DNA of 38,691 bases from Polaribacter sp. (GCF_024639685.1 NZ_JAHEHX010000006.1:1-38691); one strand, 5' to 3'. Numbered from the stretch's first letter, positions 23,304 through 32,483 are shown. Numbers and translations are program-made. Notes: generated from the letters alone by a model not told the origin.

Positions 23304-24779
23304 TTAAGATAAAAGTAATTTTACCATAAAATAACCTAAACCTCCTAACACAATAGTGTATGGCAATGCCATTTTAACCATTTTACCATAAGATAGGTTA
23401 ATTAAAGGTGCTAGTGAAGACGTTAATAAAAACAAGAAAGCAGCTTGGCCGTTTGGTGTTGCTATACTCGGTAAATTAGTACCTGTGTTAATAGCAATCG
23501 CTAACTTTTCAAAATGTTCTCTATCAATAGCTCCACTTTTAAAAGCGGCTTCTATCTCTCCAATATATACTGTAGCAACAAATACATTATCACTTATGGC
23601 TGATAAGAATCCGTTAGCAATGTAAAATAACCCTGGTTGTGATGCCGGATCTTGCGCTAATGCCCATTGTATAATTGGACTAAACAAATGCTGATCGTGA
23701 ATCATGGCAACAATAACAAAAAAGACCACAAGTAACCCTGTAAAAGGAAGCGCCTCTTCAAAAGCGTGCCCTAACTGATGCTCATCTACAATACCCATAA
23801 AGGCCGTTTGCACTATAATTAAAGCCAAACCTATAAAGCCAACAGGAGCAACATGCAAAGCCAAACCTGCTATTAACAATAGCGCAGAAACACCTTGTAT
23901 GATAAGACCATATTTTTGTGCACTTGTTCTTTTGTTGTCTTCCTCTAACGTATAATTTTCAATTATATCAGCGGCTACAGAGGGTAATTTTGCTCCAAAA
24001 CCAAACCAACCTGTAGTTTCTAAAAGTATGGTAGTTAGCAAACCTGCTCCTAAAACAGGTAACGTAATAGGTGCCATTTTTAAGAAAAATTGTATAAAAT
24101 CCCAACCTACGCGTTCTCCAATTAATAAGTTTTGTGGCTCACCTACTAAAGTACATACTCCTCCTAAAGCAGTACCCACAATTCCATGCATGATTAAACT
24201 TCTTAAAAAACTACGAAATTGCTCTAGTGTTTCTCCACTTAATTCTTTTCTATCTGGAATTCCATCTTGATTAAAATCGGCAGATTCATTAGAATGGATT
24301 TTATGATACACCCCATAAAAACCAACAGCAACACTAATTAAAACCGCCGTTACAGTTAATGCATCTAAAAATGCAGAAAGTATAGCTGATAAAAACACAA
24401 AAAGTAAAGACAATACTACTTTAGATTTTATTTTGGTAAACACCTTACTAAAAATATACATTAATAGAGGTTTCATAAAATAAATCCCAGCCACCATAAA
24501 CACCAAAAGCAACACAACTTCTAAATTTTGGTCTACTTCATGATAAGCATTTTTAGAAGTTGTTAATCCGAGTGCAATGGCCTCTATAGCTAATAACCCT
24601 CCTGATTGAAGTGGGTAACATTTTAATGCCATTGCCAAAGTAAATATAAACTCCCCAATAAAAATCCATGCTGTGACGGTTTTACCTAAAATAAAGAAAG
24701 AAAATACATTGAAAATTAAAAACCAAATCATGATCATTTTAAACCACTTCGGACTGTTTCCTAAAAAATTTTTAAACAT
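23304..24779 (-). CDS. nhaB: NhaB-type Na+/H+ antiporter
   Basis: A 491-residue inner-membrane antiporter with about twelve helices. Recognisable NhaB segments are [28 protein letters not shown] (in part at 40-67), [23 protein letters not shown] (137-159) and [19 protein letters not shown] (202-220). It exports Na+ in exchange for protons, as expected in a marine bacterium. Odd feature: the cytosolic loop at 168-179 reads [12 protein letters not shown], a good match to a calcium-binding EF-hand-type loop. The start is 10 bases after the stop of the dehydrogenase gene, so the two are probably co-transcribed. Confidence 0.9.
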   Translation of the reverse strand: MFKNFLGNSPKWFKMIMIWFLIFNVFSFFILGKTVTAWIFIGEFIFTLAMALKCYPLQSGGLLAIEAIALGLTTSKNAYHEVDQNLEVVLLLVFMVAGIYFMKPLLMYIFSKVFTKIKSKVVLSLLFVFLSAILSAFLDALTVTAVLISVAVGFYGVYHKIHSNESADFNQDGIPDRKELSGETLEQFRSFLRSLIMHGIVGTALGGVCTLVGEPQNLLIGERVGWDFIQFFLKMAPITLPVLGAGLLTTILLETTGWFGFGAKLPSVAADIIENYTLEEDNKRTSAQKYGLIIQGVSALLLIAGLALHVAPVGFIGLALIIVQTAFMGIVDEHQLGHAFEEALPFTGLLVVFFVIVAMIHDQHLFSPIIQWALAQDPASQPGLFYIANGFLSAISDNVFVATVYIGEIEAAFKSGAIDREHFEKLAIAINTGTNLPSIATPNGQAAFLFLLTSSLAPLINLSYGKMVKMALPYTIVLGGLGYFMVKLLLS

Positions 24780-24789
24780 AGTATATATT

Positions 24790-26016
24790 TTATATCAATT
24801 GTTGTAGCGCTATTTCAAACGCTGTTTCACTAATTTTTATTTTTTGATTACTTTTTTCGAAAGTTTTTTGAAGTGCTTGTTTAATAATTTCAGAGGTATC
24901 CGCAAAAATTGCCTCATCTGTCAATTCAACTCTTCGCTCCATAAAATAGGCAAATACTCTAGCCATTCCGCAATTGCTAATAAAATCTGGAATTAAACTT
25001 ACTTTTTTGTCTGTATTTTCCATTATAGATCCAAAAAAGATTTCTTTATCCGCAAAAGGTACGTTAGCTCCACTAGATACTACCTCTAAACCAGAGGAAA
25101 TCATTTGAGTAATTTGGTTTTGAGTAATTAATCTTGATGCTGCACAGGGTGCAAATATTTCGCAGGGTATATTCCAAATTTTTTCATTAATCTCATCAAA
25201 AGGAATCATAGCGTCTGCTACTAATGTATTTCCTTTTTTTGTTAAGAAAAATGCTTTAATCTCTTCAAAAGTAAAGCCTTCTTCATTAATAACGCCTCCA
25301 TCTCTATCTATAATTCCAACTACTTTAGCTCCCATTTCTGCTAAATAGTAAGCTGCTGCAGAACCTACGTTTCCAAAACCTTGCACTACTGCTTTTTTTC
25401 CTTTTACAGAACCTCCATATATGTTGTAATAGTGTTTTACAGCTTCTGCAACACCATATCCTGTAATCATATCTGCAACGGTATACTTTCTACTAACATC
25501 TGGAGAAAGCGCTTTACTCTCAATTACTTTGATAACCCCCAAACGCAATTGACCAATTCGATTGATTTTATCTGCTTCGGTTGGTTTAAAGTGGCCATTA
25601 AAAACACCTTCTTGAGGATGCCATACGCCACTTTCTTCGGTAATAGGAATTACCTCATGGATTTCATCTACATTTAAATCGCCTCCAGTACCATAATAAC
25701 TCTTTAACAAAGGTGCTACTGCTTTATACCAACGTTCTAAAACGCCTTTTTTTCGCGGATCTTGAGGATCAAAGTTAATACCCGATTTTGCTCCTCCAAT
25801 GGCAGGTCCAGAAACGGTGAATTTTACTTCCATGTTTTTTGCCAAAGAAAGTACCTCATTCATATCCAATCCTTTACGCATTCGAGTCCCTCCTCCTGCT
25901 GCTCCTCCTCTTAACGAGTTAATTACAGCCCAACCTTCTGCTTCTGTTTCAGAATCTTTCCAGTTAAAAACGATTTCTGGTGCTTTGTTTTCGTATATTT
26001 TTAATAATTCTTTCAC
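24790..26016 (-). CDS. Glu/Leu/Phe/Val dehydrogenase-family protein
   Basis: A 408-residue amino-acid dehydrogenase catalysing reversible oxidative deamination. Visible are the dimerisation/catalytic domain with [21 protein letters not shown], the [11 protein letters not shown] motif with the catalytic-site Lys, and the nucleotide-binding motif [23 protein letters not shown] deviates from the GGGKGG of standard glutamate dehydrogenases, so glutamate is likely but leucine or another amino acid is possible. Location beside GOGAT and amt genes favours a nitrogen role. A TAATTTTG element lies 67 bases upstream, and nhaB follows on the same transcript. Confidence 0.8.
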   Translation of the reverse strand: MKELLKIYENKAPEIVFNWKDSETEAEGWAVINSLRGGAAGGGTRMRKGLDMNEVLSLAKNMEVKFTVSGPAIGGAKSGINFDPQDPRKKGVLERWYKAVAPLLKSYYGTGGDLNVDEIHEVIPITEESGVWHPQEGVFNGHFKPTEADKINRIGQLRLGVIKVIESKALSPDVSRKYTVADMITGYGVAEAVKHYYNIYGGSVKGKKAVVQGFGNVGSAAAYYLAEMGAKVVGIIDRDGGVINEEGFTFEEIKAFFLTKKGNTLVADAMIPFDEINEKIWNIPCEIFAPCAASRLITQNQITQMISSGLEVVSSGANVPFADKEIFFGSIMENTDKKVSLIPDFISNCGMARVFAYFMERRVELTDEAIFADTSEIIKQALQKTFEKSNQKIKISETAFEIALQQLI

Positions 26017-26082
26017 CTGTATTTTAATGTGTTTTTTTAAACTTTTAATTTTGTAATCTAAATTTGAATATTAATCGCTTTG

Positions 26083-26090
26083 CAAAATTA
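26083..26090 (-). promoter_or_regulatory. Candidate -7 element TAATTTTG for the GDH-family gene
   Basis: Matches TAnnTTTG on the minus strand, 67 bases upstream of the ATG. I see no TTG at the -33 distance. The rest of the 189-base gap up to anmK holds nothing else I can support. Confidence 0.35.
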
Positions 26091-26205
26091 AAGTTGACGC
26101 ATTTTCTATACTATTTTAAGAATTTATATTTGGTTATCTAGCTAGAAACAAACTTACTGTAAAAAAATGATTCTTAAAATAAATAATCGAAAAGAATACT
26201 AAAAT

Positions 26206-27264
26206 TTAAGGGTAGGCGACCACACCTGAAGAATGATCTTTTTTAGCGCCTGTTACCGATTTTAAGCAATTTACTTCTCCTTTTAATTTTAACAATCCTA
26301 AGAAAGAAAACACTAAGGCTTCTTTAAAATGAATAAGTTTATCGGGCACCAAAGTTATCTTGTTTTGCGCGTGATACTGTATTCTTTGCATTAAGAAATC
26401 ATTAAAAACACCACCTCCTGTCACTAACACAGCATCACTTTTAAAAATAACCGCTCCTATTTGAATAGCAATATGCTCTACAAAAGTGCGCAACACCATA
26501 AACTCATCTTTTTCACAAGCATTAATTAATGGAAAAATATGCTCTTGAACCCATTCTAAACCTAACGATTTTGGAGCTTCTTTTTTGTAAAATTCTAAGG
26601 CATTGAGCTGCATTAAAAGCGCTTCGTTTACTATGCCTTTTGCTGCACATTTTCCTGAGACATCGTAGGGCAAATCGAGCTGATTCGCATAATGGTTTAA
26701 TACAATATTTACAGGACAAATATCAAAAGCAATCCTTTGGTTATTTAAAGCATAAGAAACATTAGAAAACCCTCCTAAATTTAAACAATACTCGTAGTTT
26801 TTAAACAAGACCTGATCTCCAATAGGCACCAAGGGAGCACCTTGCCCTCCAAGTTTTACATCTTGGGTTCTAAAATCATAAACAACCTTTATATTGATCT
26901 TTTTTGCGATTTTTTTACCACACCCAACTTGCAGTGTAATTCCTTTATCGGGTTCATGCAAAATAGTGTGTCCATGAGAAGCAATAAAATCTACGTGCTG
27001 AATGTTATAATTACTTTTAAAATCAGCAATTACTTCCCCTAAAAACCCACCATATTGTTTGTGCAAAACATTCAACTCATTTCTCGTATAATGTATTGCG
27101 TTTTGCAACAAAACCTTCCACTTTTTTGTATATGGAATAGTCTCTGCATGAATTATTTTAAAATTTGCAGAATTATCGGTTTCAAATTTTACATAAACCA
27201 GATCAATACCGTCTAAAGAAGTTCCAGACATTACCCCAATAGAAAAAACAGATTTATTCATCAT
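26206..27264 (-). CDS. anmK: Anhydro-N-acetylmuramic acid kinase
   Basis: Cytosolic ATP-dependent enzyme that opens and phosphorylates 1,6-anhydro-MurNAc to MurNAc-6-phosphate in cell-wall recycling. The 352 residues have the N-terminal phosphate-1 motif MSGTSLDGIDLVYVKF (13-28), GHTILHEP, the sugar-site region DFRTQDVKLGGQGAPLVPIGD, NLGGFSNVSY, and VLVTGGGVFNDFL. There are two adjacent ATG codons (27262-27264 and 27259-27261). It is divergent from the acyl-CoA dehydrogenase gene. Length and motifs are normal. Confidence 0.93.
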   Translation of the reverse strand: MMNKSVFSIGVMSGTSLDGIDLVYVKFETDNSANFKIIHAETIPYTKKWKVLLQNAIHYTRNELNVLHKQYGGFLGEVIADFKSNYNIQHVDFIASHGHTILHEPDKGITLQVGCGKKIAKKINIKVVYDFRTQDVKLGGQGAPLVPIGDQVLFKNYEYCLNLGGFSNVSYALNNQRIAFDICPVNIVLNHYANQLDLPYDVSGKCAAKGIVNEALLMQLNALEFYKKEAPKSLGLEWVQEHIFPLINACEKDEFMVLRTFVEHIAIQIGAVIFKSDAVLVTGGGVFNDFLMQRIQYHAQNKITLVPDKLIHFKEALVFSFLGLLKLKGEVNCLKSVTGAKKDHSSGVVAYP

Positions 27265-27288
27265 ATCTGTAAAATTAATAAAAGTCTA

Positions 27289-27319
27289 TTGAAAATATGT
27301 TACGAAATCGATATATTTG
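27289..27319 (+). promoter_or_regulatory. Promoter of the acyl-CoA dehydrogenase gene
   Basis: TTG (27289-27291), 20 bases, then TATATTTG (27312-27319), a strong Bacteroidota promoter match. Transcription near 27326 would give a short leader of about 29 bases. This also argues for the ATG at 27355 and against a longer protein starting at 27289. Confidence 0.65.
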
Positions 27320-27354
27320 CAGTCAAAAATTATCAATATAATAAAAATATATTC

Positions 27355-28497
27355 ATGGATTTTAGTTTAACAGAAGAACACGTAATAATTCGTGAAGCTG
27401 CAAGAGATTTTGCACAAACAGAATTACTACCTGGTGTTATCGAAAGAGATAACAAGCAAGAATTCCCCCAAGAATTGGTTCGTAAAATGGGAGACCTTGG
27501 TTTTATGGGAATTATGGTAGATCCAAAATACGGAGGTAGCGGAATGGACACCATTTCTTATGTATTGGTTATGGAAGAATTATCTAAAATAGATGCTTCT
27601 GCTTCTGTGATGGTTTCTGTAAATAATTCACTCGTTTGTTATGGGTTAGAAGCTTATGGTTCAGAGGCTCAAAAACAAAAATACTTAACCAAATTAGCTA
27701 CAGGAGAACAAATTGGCGCATTCTGTTTGTCTGAGCCAGAAGCCGGTTCTGATGCAACTTCACAAGCAACTACAGCGATAGACAAAGGAGATCATTATGT
27801 AATTAACGGTACTAAAAACTGGATCACTAATGGAGGACGCTCAGACGTATACCTTGTGATTGCCCAAACCGATAGAGAAAAAGGACATAGAGGAATTAAT
27901 GCTTTCATCGTAGAAAAAGGAATGAAAGGTTTTGATATTGGCCCAAAAGAAGACAAACTGGGTATTCGTGGCTCAGACACGCACACCCTACAATTTAACG
28001 ATGTAATAGTGCCTAAAGAAAATAGAATTGGTGAAGATGGCTTTGGCTTTAAATTCGCAATGAAAACCTTATCTGGAGGAAGAATTGGTATTGCTGCACA
28101 AGCCTTAGGTATCGCTTCTGGAGCTTACGAATTGGCATTAAAATACTCAAAAGAACGTAAAGCTTTTGGTACAGAAATTTGCAACCACCAAGCCATTGCA
28201 TTTAAATTAGCTGACATGTACACAGAAATTGAAGCTGCAAGAATGTTAGTAATGAAAGCTGCTTGGCAAAAAGACCGTAAAGAAAATTATGACATGGCTT
28301 CTGCAATGGCAAAACTATACGCATCTAAAGTAGCAATGGAACAAACCGTTGAAGCTGTACAAATTCATGGAGGTAATGGATTCGTAAAAGAATACCATGT
28401 AGAACGTTTGATGCGTGATGCAAAAATTACACAAATTTATGAAGGAACTTCAGAAATTCAAAAAATTGTAATTTCTAGAGGTGTCATTAAAGGATAA
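27355..28497 (+). CDS. Acyl-CoA dehydrogenase
   Basis: FAD-dependent enzyme introducing the 2,3-double bond in acyl-CoA, in fatty-acid or branched-chain amino-acid breakdown. The protein has 380 residues from MDFSLTEEHVIIREAARDF. Motifs are the FAD-site AFCLSEPEAGSDATS and TNGGRSDVYLVIAQTD, RKAFGTEICNHQAIAFKLADM and IYEGTSEIQKIVISR with the catalytic Glu of the short-chain (butyryl-CoA) type. The start is chosen because the homologous domain begins there and the promoter lies inside any longer reading. It is monocistronic and ends in a terminator. Chain-length specificity is not certain. Confidence 0.93.
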   Translation: MDFSLTEEHVIIREAARDFAQTELLPGVIERDNKQEFPQELVRKMGDLGFMGIMVDPKYGGSGMDTISYVLVMEELSKIDASASVMVSVNNSLVCYGLEAYGSEAQKQKYLTKLATGEQIGAFCLSEPEAGSDATSQATTAIDKGDHYVINGTKNWITNGGRSDVYLVIAQTDREKGHRGINAFIVEKGMKGFDIGPKEDKLGIRGSDTHTLQFNDVIVPKENRIGEDGFGFKFAMKTLSGGRIGIAAQALGIASGAYELALKYSKERKAFGTEICNHQAIAFKLADMYTEIEAARMLVMKAAWQKDRKENYDMASAMAKLYASKVAMEQTVEAVQIHGGNGFVKEYHVERLMRDAKITQIYEGTSEIQKIVISRGVIKG

Positions 28498-28519
28498 CAA
28501 GCAATATATCTTAACAATG

Positions 28520-28553
28520 AAATCCATCTTTTTATGAAAGATGGATTTTTTTA
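28520..28553 (+). terminator. Intrinsic terminator of the acyl-CoA dehydrogenase gene
   Basis: Stem AAATCCATCTT/AAGATGGATTT with a short loop, then a T-run on the plus strand only; 23 bases after the stop codon. Confidence 0.8.
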
Positions 28554-28632
28554 TCCAAAAACAATTCCAAAAAAAAAGGAGCTATATATTAATGAGTAAC
28601 TTATTCAACGTACAAAATATAAAAGACACCCA

Positions 28633-29415
28633 CTACAACTCTAAATCCACTTTATAAAGCTGCAAGCCAGAACCAGGCGCAATATTGCGCATAAATTGCT
28701 TGTCATTATCAACTTTTAGAGAGTCTTCTATATATTGTAATGATAAATTCCCCTTTCCTAATTCAAATAATGTAGCCATCATTAAACGAATCTGATACCG
28801 CAGAAACCCCTTCCCTCTTACTAGTAACACATAGGAGTGCTCAGGAAAAAAGTTTGCAGTTAGAATTGTATTCTCTACAATTTCACAATAATCAATAGTT
28901 CTCTTAAAGATAGTTTTTTCGGAAGGTTTGGTACAATACTTATGAAAATAATGATTCCCTTGAAAAAGTTTAGCTCCTTTTTGCATTAGCTCAATATCTA
29001 AATTATTTGACTCGTTTACCATAAAAGGTGCTGCAAAAGGGTGATTTTTGGAGCCAAATGAGAAATAATAATGATACTCTTTTACCTTAGGCACGTTAAT
29101 AATATTTACATCTAAACCAACTTCTAAAATTGAATTTGCTCTAAAATCTGGAGGAAAGTTAGCATTCAACTCCTCCAAAAATTTATTTTCTTTGAGAGTA
29201 AAAAGTACAAAAAGCTGAAAAACATATCCAATCGCAGACACTTTAGCATCAGTTCTCCCCACTCCAATAGTCTTATAAGTAGCATCTTTTAAAACGAAAG
29301 ACAAGCTTTTATCTACAATATCGTGCAAGGTTTTAGCATTAGGCTGTTTTTGCCAGCCTGAAAAACGAAATCCAAGAAATTCTAAAGAGATTAAGTAACT
29401 TTTTACATAATTCAT
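28633..29415 (-). CDS. truA: tRNA pseudouridine synthase A family protein (TruA-like)
   Basis: A 260-residue pseudouridine synthase. It begins MNYVKSYLISLEFLGFRFSGW; the family's catalytic Asp is D56 in GVGRTDAKVSA, followed by a second domain with KYCTKPSEKTIFKRTIDYCEI and the C-terminal RGKGFLRYQIRLMM. TruA modifies U38-U40 in the tRNA anticodon arm. The usual TDAGVHA motif reads TDAKVSA, so this may be a divergent paralogue rather than the main TruA. The start at 29413-29415 is preferred over an in-frame ATG eight codons upstream because the family begins with the strand Y-x-x-x-L-E-F. It is divergent from the nitrogen operon. Confidence 0.85.
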   Translation of the reverse strand: MNYVKSYLISLEFLGFRFSGWQKQPNAKTLHDIVDKSLSFVLKDATYKTIGVGRTDAKVSAIGYVFQLFVLFTLKENKFLEELNANFPPDFRANSILEVGLDVNIINVPKVKEYHYYFSFGSKNHPFAAPFMVNESNNLDIELMQKGAKLFQGNHYFHKYCTKPSEKTIFKRTIDYCEIVENTILTANFFPEHSYVLLVRGKGFLRYQIRLMMATLFELGKGNLSLQYIEDSLKVDNDKQFMRNIAPGSGLQLYKVDLEL

Positions 29416-29419
29416 AATG

Positions 29420-29451
29420 CAAAAATACAATAATTCCATTTTTTTTTACAA
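29420..29451 (-). promoter_or_regulatory. Possible promoter of truA, implying a leaderless message
   Basis: On the minus strand TTG (29451-29449), 21 bases, TATTTTTG (29427-29420). Transcription would begin at or next to the chosen ATG at 29415. This is a weak call in a very AT-rich stretch. Confidence 0.25.
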
Positions 29452-29513
29452 AAAGTGCATTTTTATGAATATCTCAAAATATATATTCATTTTTTTTTGA
29501 ACCTTGTTTTTTT

Positions 29514-29573
29514 TACCCTAAAAAAACAACAAAATACACTTATAATAATTTTAACCCCTTTTTTTTGAGGGTA
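29514..29573. other. Inverted repeat in the truA/amt-operon intergenic region
   Basis: TACCCT-A(7) at 29514-29526 and T-rich GAGGGTA ending at 29573 are near-perfect inverted arms about 35 bases apart, upstream of the candidate promoter at 29611. They could be an operator for nitrogen control or chance in low-complexity DNA. The rest of the 272-base gap is A/T-tracts. Confidence 0.3.
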
Positions 29574-29610
29574 TATTATAAAAATTAGTCTTTTTTAAAA
29601 ACACCACCCC

Positions 29611-29640
29611 TTGTAGTTTTAATATTAATACATACATTTA
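29611..29640 (+). promoter_or_regulatory. Promoter of the porin-PII-amt operon
   Basis: TTG (29611-29613), 19 bases, then TACATTTA (29633-29640), one base off TAnnTTTG. The start would be near 29647, giving a leader of about 40 bases before the porin ATG. Confidence 0.5.
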
Positions 29641-29687
29641 CACCGTTAAACAAATAAACTATTAACAAAAACGAAAAGAACAACATT

Positions 29688-30677
29688 ATGAAAAAAATTA
29701 TTTTCACATTATTATTAGCTTCAAGTTTTTTAGCTAATGCACAGGAAAACGAAGAAAAAACATTTACATTAAGCGGTAGTGTAGACACCTACTTTAGAGG
29801 AAATATAAGTGGTGGAAATTACGATACTGCTCCAGGAAGTTCTTTTGCAAATCAACCCGGTTTTGCACTAGGAATGATTAATTTAATTGCAGGTTACGAA
29901 GGAGAAAAAGTAGGTTTTGTTGCAGATATGGTTTACGGACCAAGAGGCGCAGATGCCGTTTTTAACTCTGTTGGCAACTCATCATCAATTGTAAATCAAC
30001 TTTATGCATATTGGAATGTAAGTGATAAAGTAACCTTAACTATTGGAAACTTCAACACCTTTTTAGGATATGAGGTAATTTCACCAACGGCAAACTTTAA
30101 TTACAGTACTTCGTATTTATTTTCATACGGACCTTTTAGTCATACAGGAATTAAAGCAGACATTGCACTATCTGAGAACACTTCGCTAATGTTGGCAGTA
30201 ATGAACCCTACAGATGCAACAGAATATAACCCAAATGGAAGCTACGCATTTGGCGCACAATTAGGATTCTCTGGACAATTCATCAATTTCTTATACGATC
30301 AAGGTGCTTACGAGGTTGATTTTACAGGAGGATTTGATGTTTCTGATACTTTCTTTTTAGGAGTTAATGCCGCTTATTTTTCTGGAGATGAAGCACCGGG
30401 ATTTTATGGTGCTGTTTTATACCCACAAATTGCTACTTCAGAAAATTTTAAAATTGGACTAAGAGCAGAATTTTTCCAAGAAACTGATGGCGATTTTGGA
30501 GCCATTGGAACAGGGGTAGCTGAATCAAGTGTTTTTGCGACTACATTAACTGGAAATTATAAGATTGGTGCACTAACGATTATCCCTGAATTACGCTTAG
30601 ACGCAGCTTCTGAAACAGCTTTTGTAGGTGATAAATCTTTAAGTTCATTCGCACTAGCAGCAGTCTACGCTTTTTAA
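29688..30677 (+). CDS. Outer-membrane beta-barrel porin of the ammonium operon
   Basis: A 329-residue secreted protein. It has a classical signal peptide (MKKIIFTLLLASSFLANAQ, cleavage after about residue 18 or 19), then alternating amphipathic strands ending in a terminal aromatic (AAVYAF), typical of outer-membrane barrels. Repeated patterns such as YFRGNISGGN, FVADMVYG and LYAYWNVSDKVTLTIGNF place it among Bacteroidota 'porin' proteins found next to amt. It probably lets ammonium or a nitrogen compound cross the outer membrane, inferred from the operon. It is first in the unit, 30 bases before the PII gene. Confidence 0.8.
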   Translation: MKKIIFTLLLASSFLANAQENEEKTFTLSGSVDTYFRGNISGGNYDTAPGSSFANQPGFALGMINLIAGYEGEKVGFVADMVYGPRGADAVFNSVGNSSSIVNQLYAYWNVSDKVTLTIGNFNTFLGYEVISPTANFNYSTSYLFSYGPFSHTGIKADIALSENTSLMLAVMNPTDATEYNPNGSYAFGAQLGFSGQFINFLYDQGAYEVDFTGGFDVSDTFFLGVNAAYFSGDEAPGFYGAVLYPQIATSENFKIGLRAEFFQETDGDFGAIGTGVAESSVFATTLTGNYKIGALTIIPELRLDAASETAFVGDKSLSSFALAAVYAF

Positions 30678-30707
30678 AACAATTAAAAATTTAAATCATA
30701 ATCAAAA

Positions 30708-31058
30708 ATGAAGAAAATTGAAGCAATTATCAGAAAATCAAAATTTAAAGCAGTAAAAGAGGCTTTACACGAAGTTGATGTTAACTTTTTCTCATACTGG
30801 GATGTTACTGGTTTAGGAAACGAAAAAGAAGCCCATGTATACAGAGGTGTAAGTTACAGTACTAGCGATATACAACGTAGACACCTTTCTATTGTGGTAA
30901 ACGACAACTTTGAGGAAATTACCGTCAATGCGCTACTAAAGTCAGCAGCTACAGGAGAGGTAGGAGATGGTAAAATCTTTATCTCAGACATTAGTGAAGC
31001 CTACAGAATAAGAACAGGTGAAAAAGGAGGAGAAACATTAAAAAAAATATCAAAATAA
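30708..31058 (+). CDS. glnK: PII-family nitrogen regulatory protein
   Basis: A 116-residue PII protein that binds ATP/ADP and 2-oxoglutarate and controls Amt. The N-terminal MKKIEAIIRKSKFKAVKEAL, the T-loop with YRGVSYSTSDIQRR (Tyr50 equivalent to the uridylylated Tyr51 of E. coli) and the C-terminal signature ATGEVGDGKIFISD...YRIRTGE are clear. Compared with E. coli GlnB, Gln39 is Glu, Lys58 is Arg, and one residue is missing before the T-loop; both side chains take part in 2-oxoglutarate/Mg-ATP binding in well-studied PII proteins. It lies six bases before amt, the classical glnK-amtB link. Confidence 0.93.
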   Translation: MKKIEAIIRKSKFKAVKEALHEVDVNFFSYWDVTGLGNEKEAHVYRGVSYSTSDIQRRHLSIVVNDNFEEITVNALLKSAATGEVGDGKIFISDISEAYRIRTGEKGGETLKKISK

Positions 31059-31064
31059 AACACA

Positions 31065-32294
31065 ATGGAAGGATTATTTACAGCAAATAATGTATGGATG
31101 ATGATCTGTACAGCCTTAGTTTTCTTTATGCATACAGGTTTTGCATTTTTAGAAATTGGATTAACACGTCAAAAAAATACAATAAATATTTTATTTAAAA
31201 ATATATTTATCATTACAGTAGGTTTATTGCTCTACTATATTGGTGGTTTTAACTTAATGTACCCTGGATTTGCAGAAGGTTCAGCAGGATTTTTAGATTT
31301 TGCTGGTTTTGGGATATCAGCACCAGAAAACGGAATGACAACTGAATATGCTGATGGTGGCTATACCTGGTGGACAGACTTCTTATTTCAAGGAATGTTT
31401 GCAGCAACTGCAGCTACAATTGTTTCAGGAGCAGTAGCAGAACGCATGAAAATTGGTCCGTTTATGATTTTTACAGTCATTTATGTTGGACTTGTCTATC
31501 CAATTGCAGGCTCTTGGAAATGGGGTGGTGGATTCTTAGATCAGCTAGGTTTTTATGACTTTGCAGGATCTACACTAGTGCACTCTGTTGGAGGTTGGGC
31601 TGCTTTAGTAGCAGTATGGTTATTAGATGCAAGAATAGGAAAATTTAAAAATGGAAAAACACAAGCAATTCCAGGACACAACATCCCTTTAGCTACAGCT
31701 GGAGTTCTAATATTGTGGCTAGGATGGTTTGGATTTAATGGGGGCTCTGTATTATCTGCAGACCCAGAATTAACCTCTTTAACTTTAGTAACCACATGTT
31801 TGGCTGCTGCTGCTGGTGGTGTAATTGCTGCTTTAGTCTCTTTCTTAAAGTATAAAAACTTAGATTTAACTATGTTTTTAAACGGAATACTTGGTGGTTT
31901 AGTGGGAATCACTGCAGGGGCAGATGTAATGACACCAGAAAGTGCAATTATAATTGGAGGTATAGCTGGAGCATTAATTGTTTTTGCTGTTGCTTTTGTA
32001 GATGTAATAAGATTAGATGATCCGGTAGGCGCAATTGCTGTTCACTTAATTTGTGGAATTTGGGGAACATTAGCTGTTGGAATTTTTTCTACAAACCCAG
32101 AACACACTTTCTTAATACAATTAACTGGAGTAGCTTGCTATGCTGCTTTTTGCTTGGCAACTTCTTTCTTAATCATTTTTACGTTAAAGAAAACAGTGGG
32201 AATTAGAGTTAGCGAAAAAGAAGAATTAGAAGGGTTAGATGCGCATGAACATGGTATGGACGCCTATTCAGATTTTAGATTAAACGAACACTAA
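31065..32294 (+). CDS. amt: Ammonium transporter
   Basis: A 409-residue inner-membrane Amt channel with about eleven helices, trimeric in the family. The twin His of the pore can be placed in STLVHSVGGWAALVA and GAIAVHLICGIWGTL; the outer Phe gate lies in FLFQGMFAATAATI and a Trp/Phe-rich segment is WLGWFGFNGGS. There is no signal peptide beyond the first helix. A C-terminal cytosolic tail ending SDFRLNEH would contact PII. The gene ends before a very strong terminator. It imports ammonium to feed the GOGAT genes downstream. Confidence 0.95.
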   Translation: MEGLFTANNVWMMICTALVFFMHTGFAFLEIGLTRQKNTINILFKNIFIITVGLLLYYIGGFNLMYPGFAEGSAGFLDFAGFGISAPENGMTTEYADGGYTWWTDFLFQGMFAATAATIVSGAVAERMKIGPFMIFTVIYVGLVYPIAGSWKWGGGFLDQLGFYDFAGSTLVHSVGGWAALVAVWLLDARIGKFKNGKTQAIPGHNIPLATAGVLILWLGWFGFNGGSVLSADPELTSLTLVTTCLAAAAGGVIAALVSFLKYKNLDLTMFLNGILGGLVGITAGADVMTPESAIIIGGIAGALIVFAVAFVDVIRLDDPVGAIAVHLICGIWGTLAVGIFSTNPEHTFLIQLTGVACYAAFCLATSFLIIFTLKKTVGIRVSEKEELEGLDAHEHGMDAYSDFRLNEH

Positions 32295-32310
32295 GGTGTT
32301 TGTTAAATAT

Positions 32311-32350
32311 ATAAATAAGGCTCTAAACTTTGGTTTAGAGCCTTATTTAT
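32311..32350. terminator. Strong bidirectional terminator after amt
   Basis: A perfect 18-bp inverted repeat, ATAAATAAGGCTCTAAAC and its complement, with a TTTG loop. It separates the amt operon from gltB. Confidence 0.85.
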
Positions 32351-32483
32351 TTACTTTTTAAGAATATCACAAATTTGATTAATCTAAATTATGATAAGTA
32401 TATTTTTGATATTGATATTTTATTTCCATCATAAAAATTTTAACTAAAACCCCGTATCTTTAAATTATATTTAATAAAATTCA

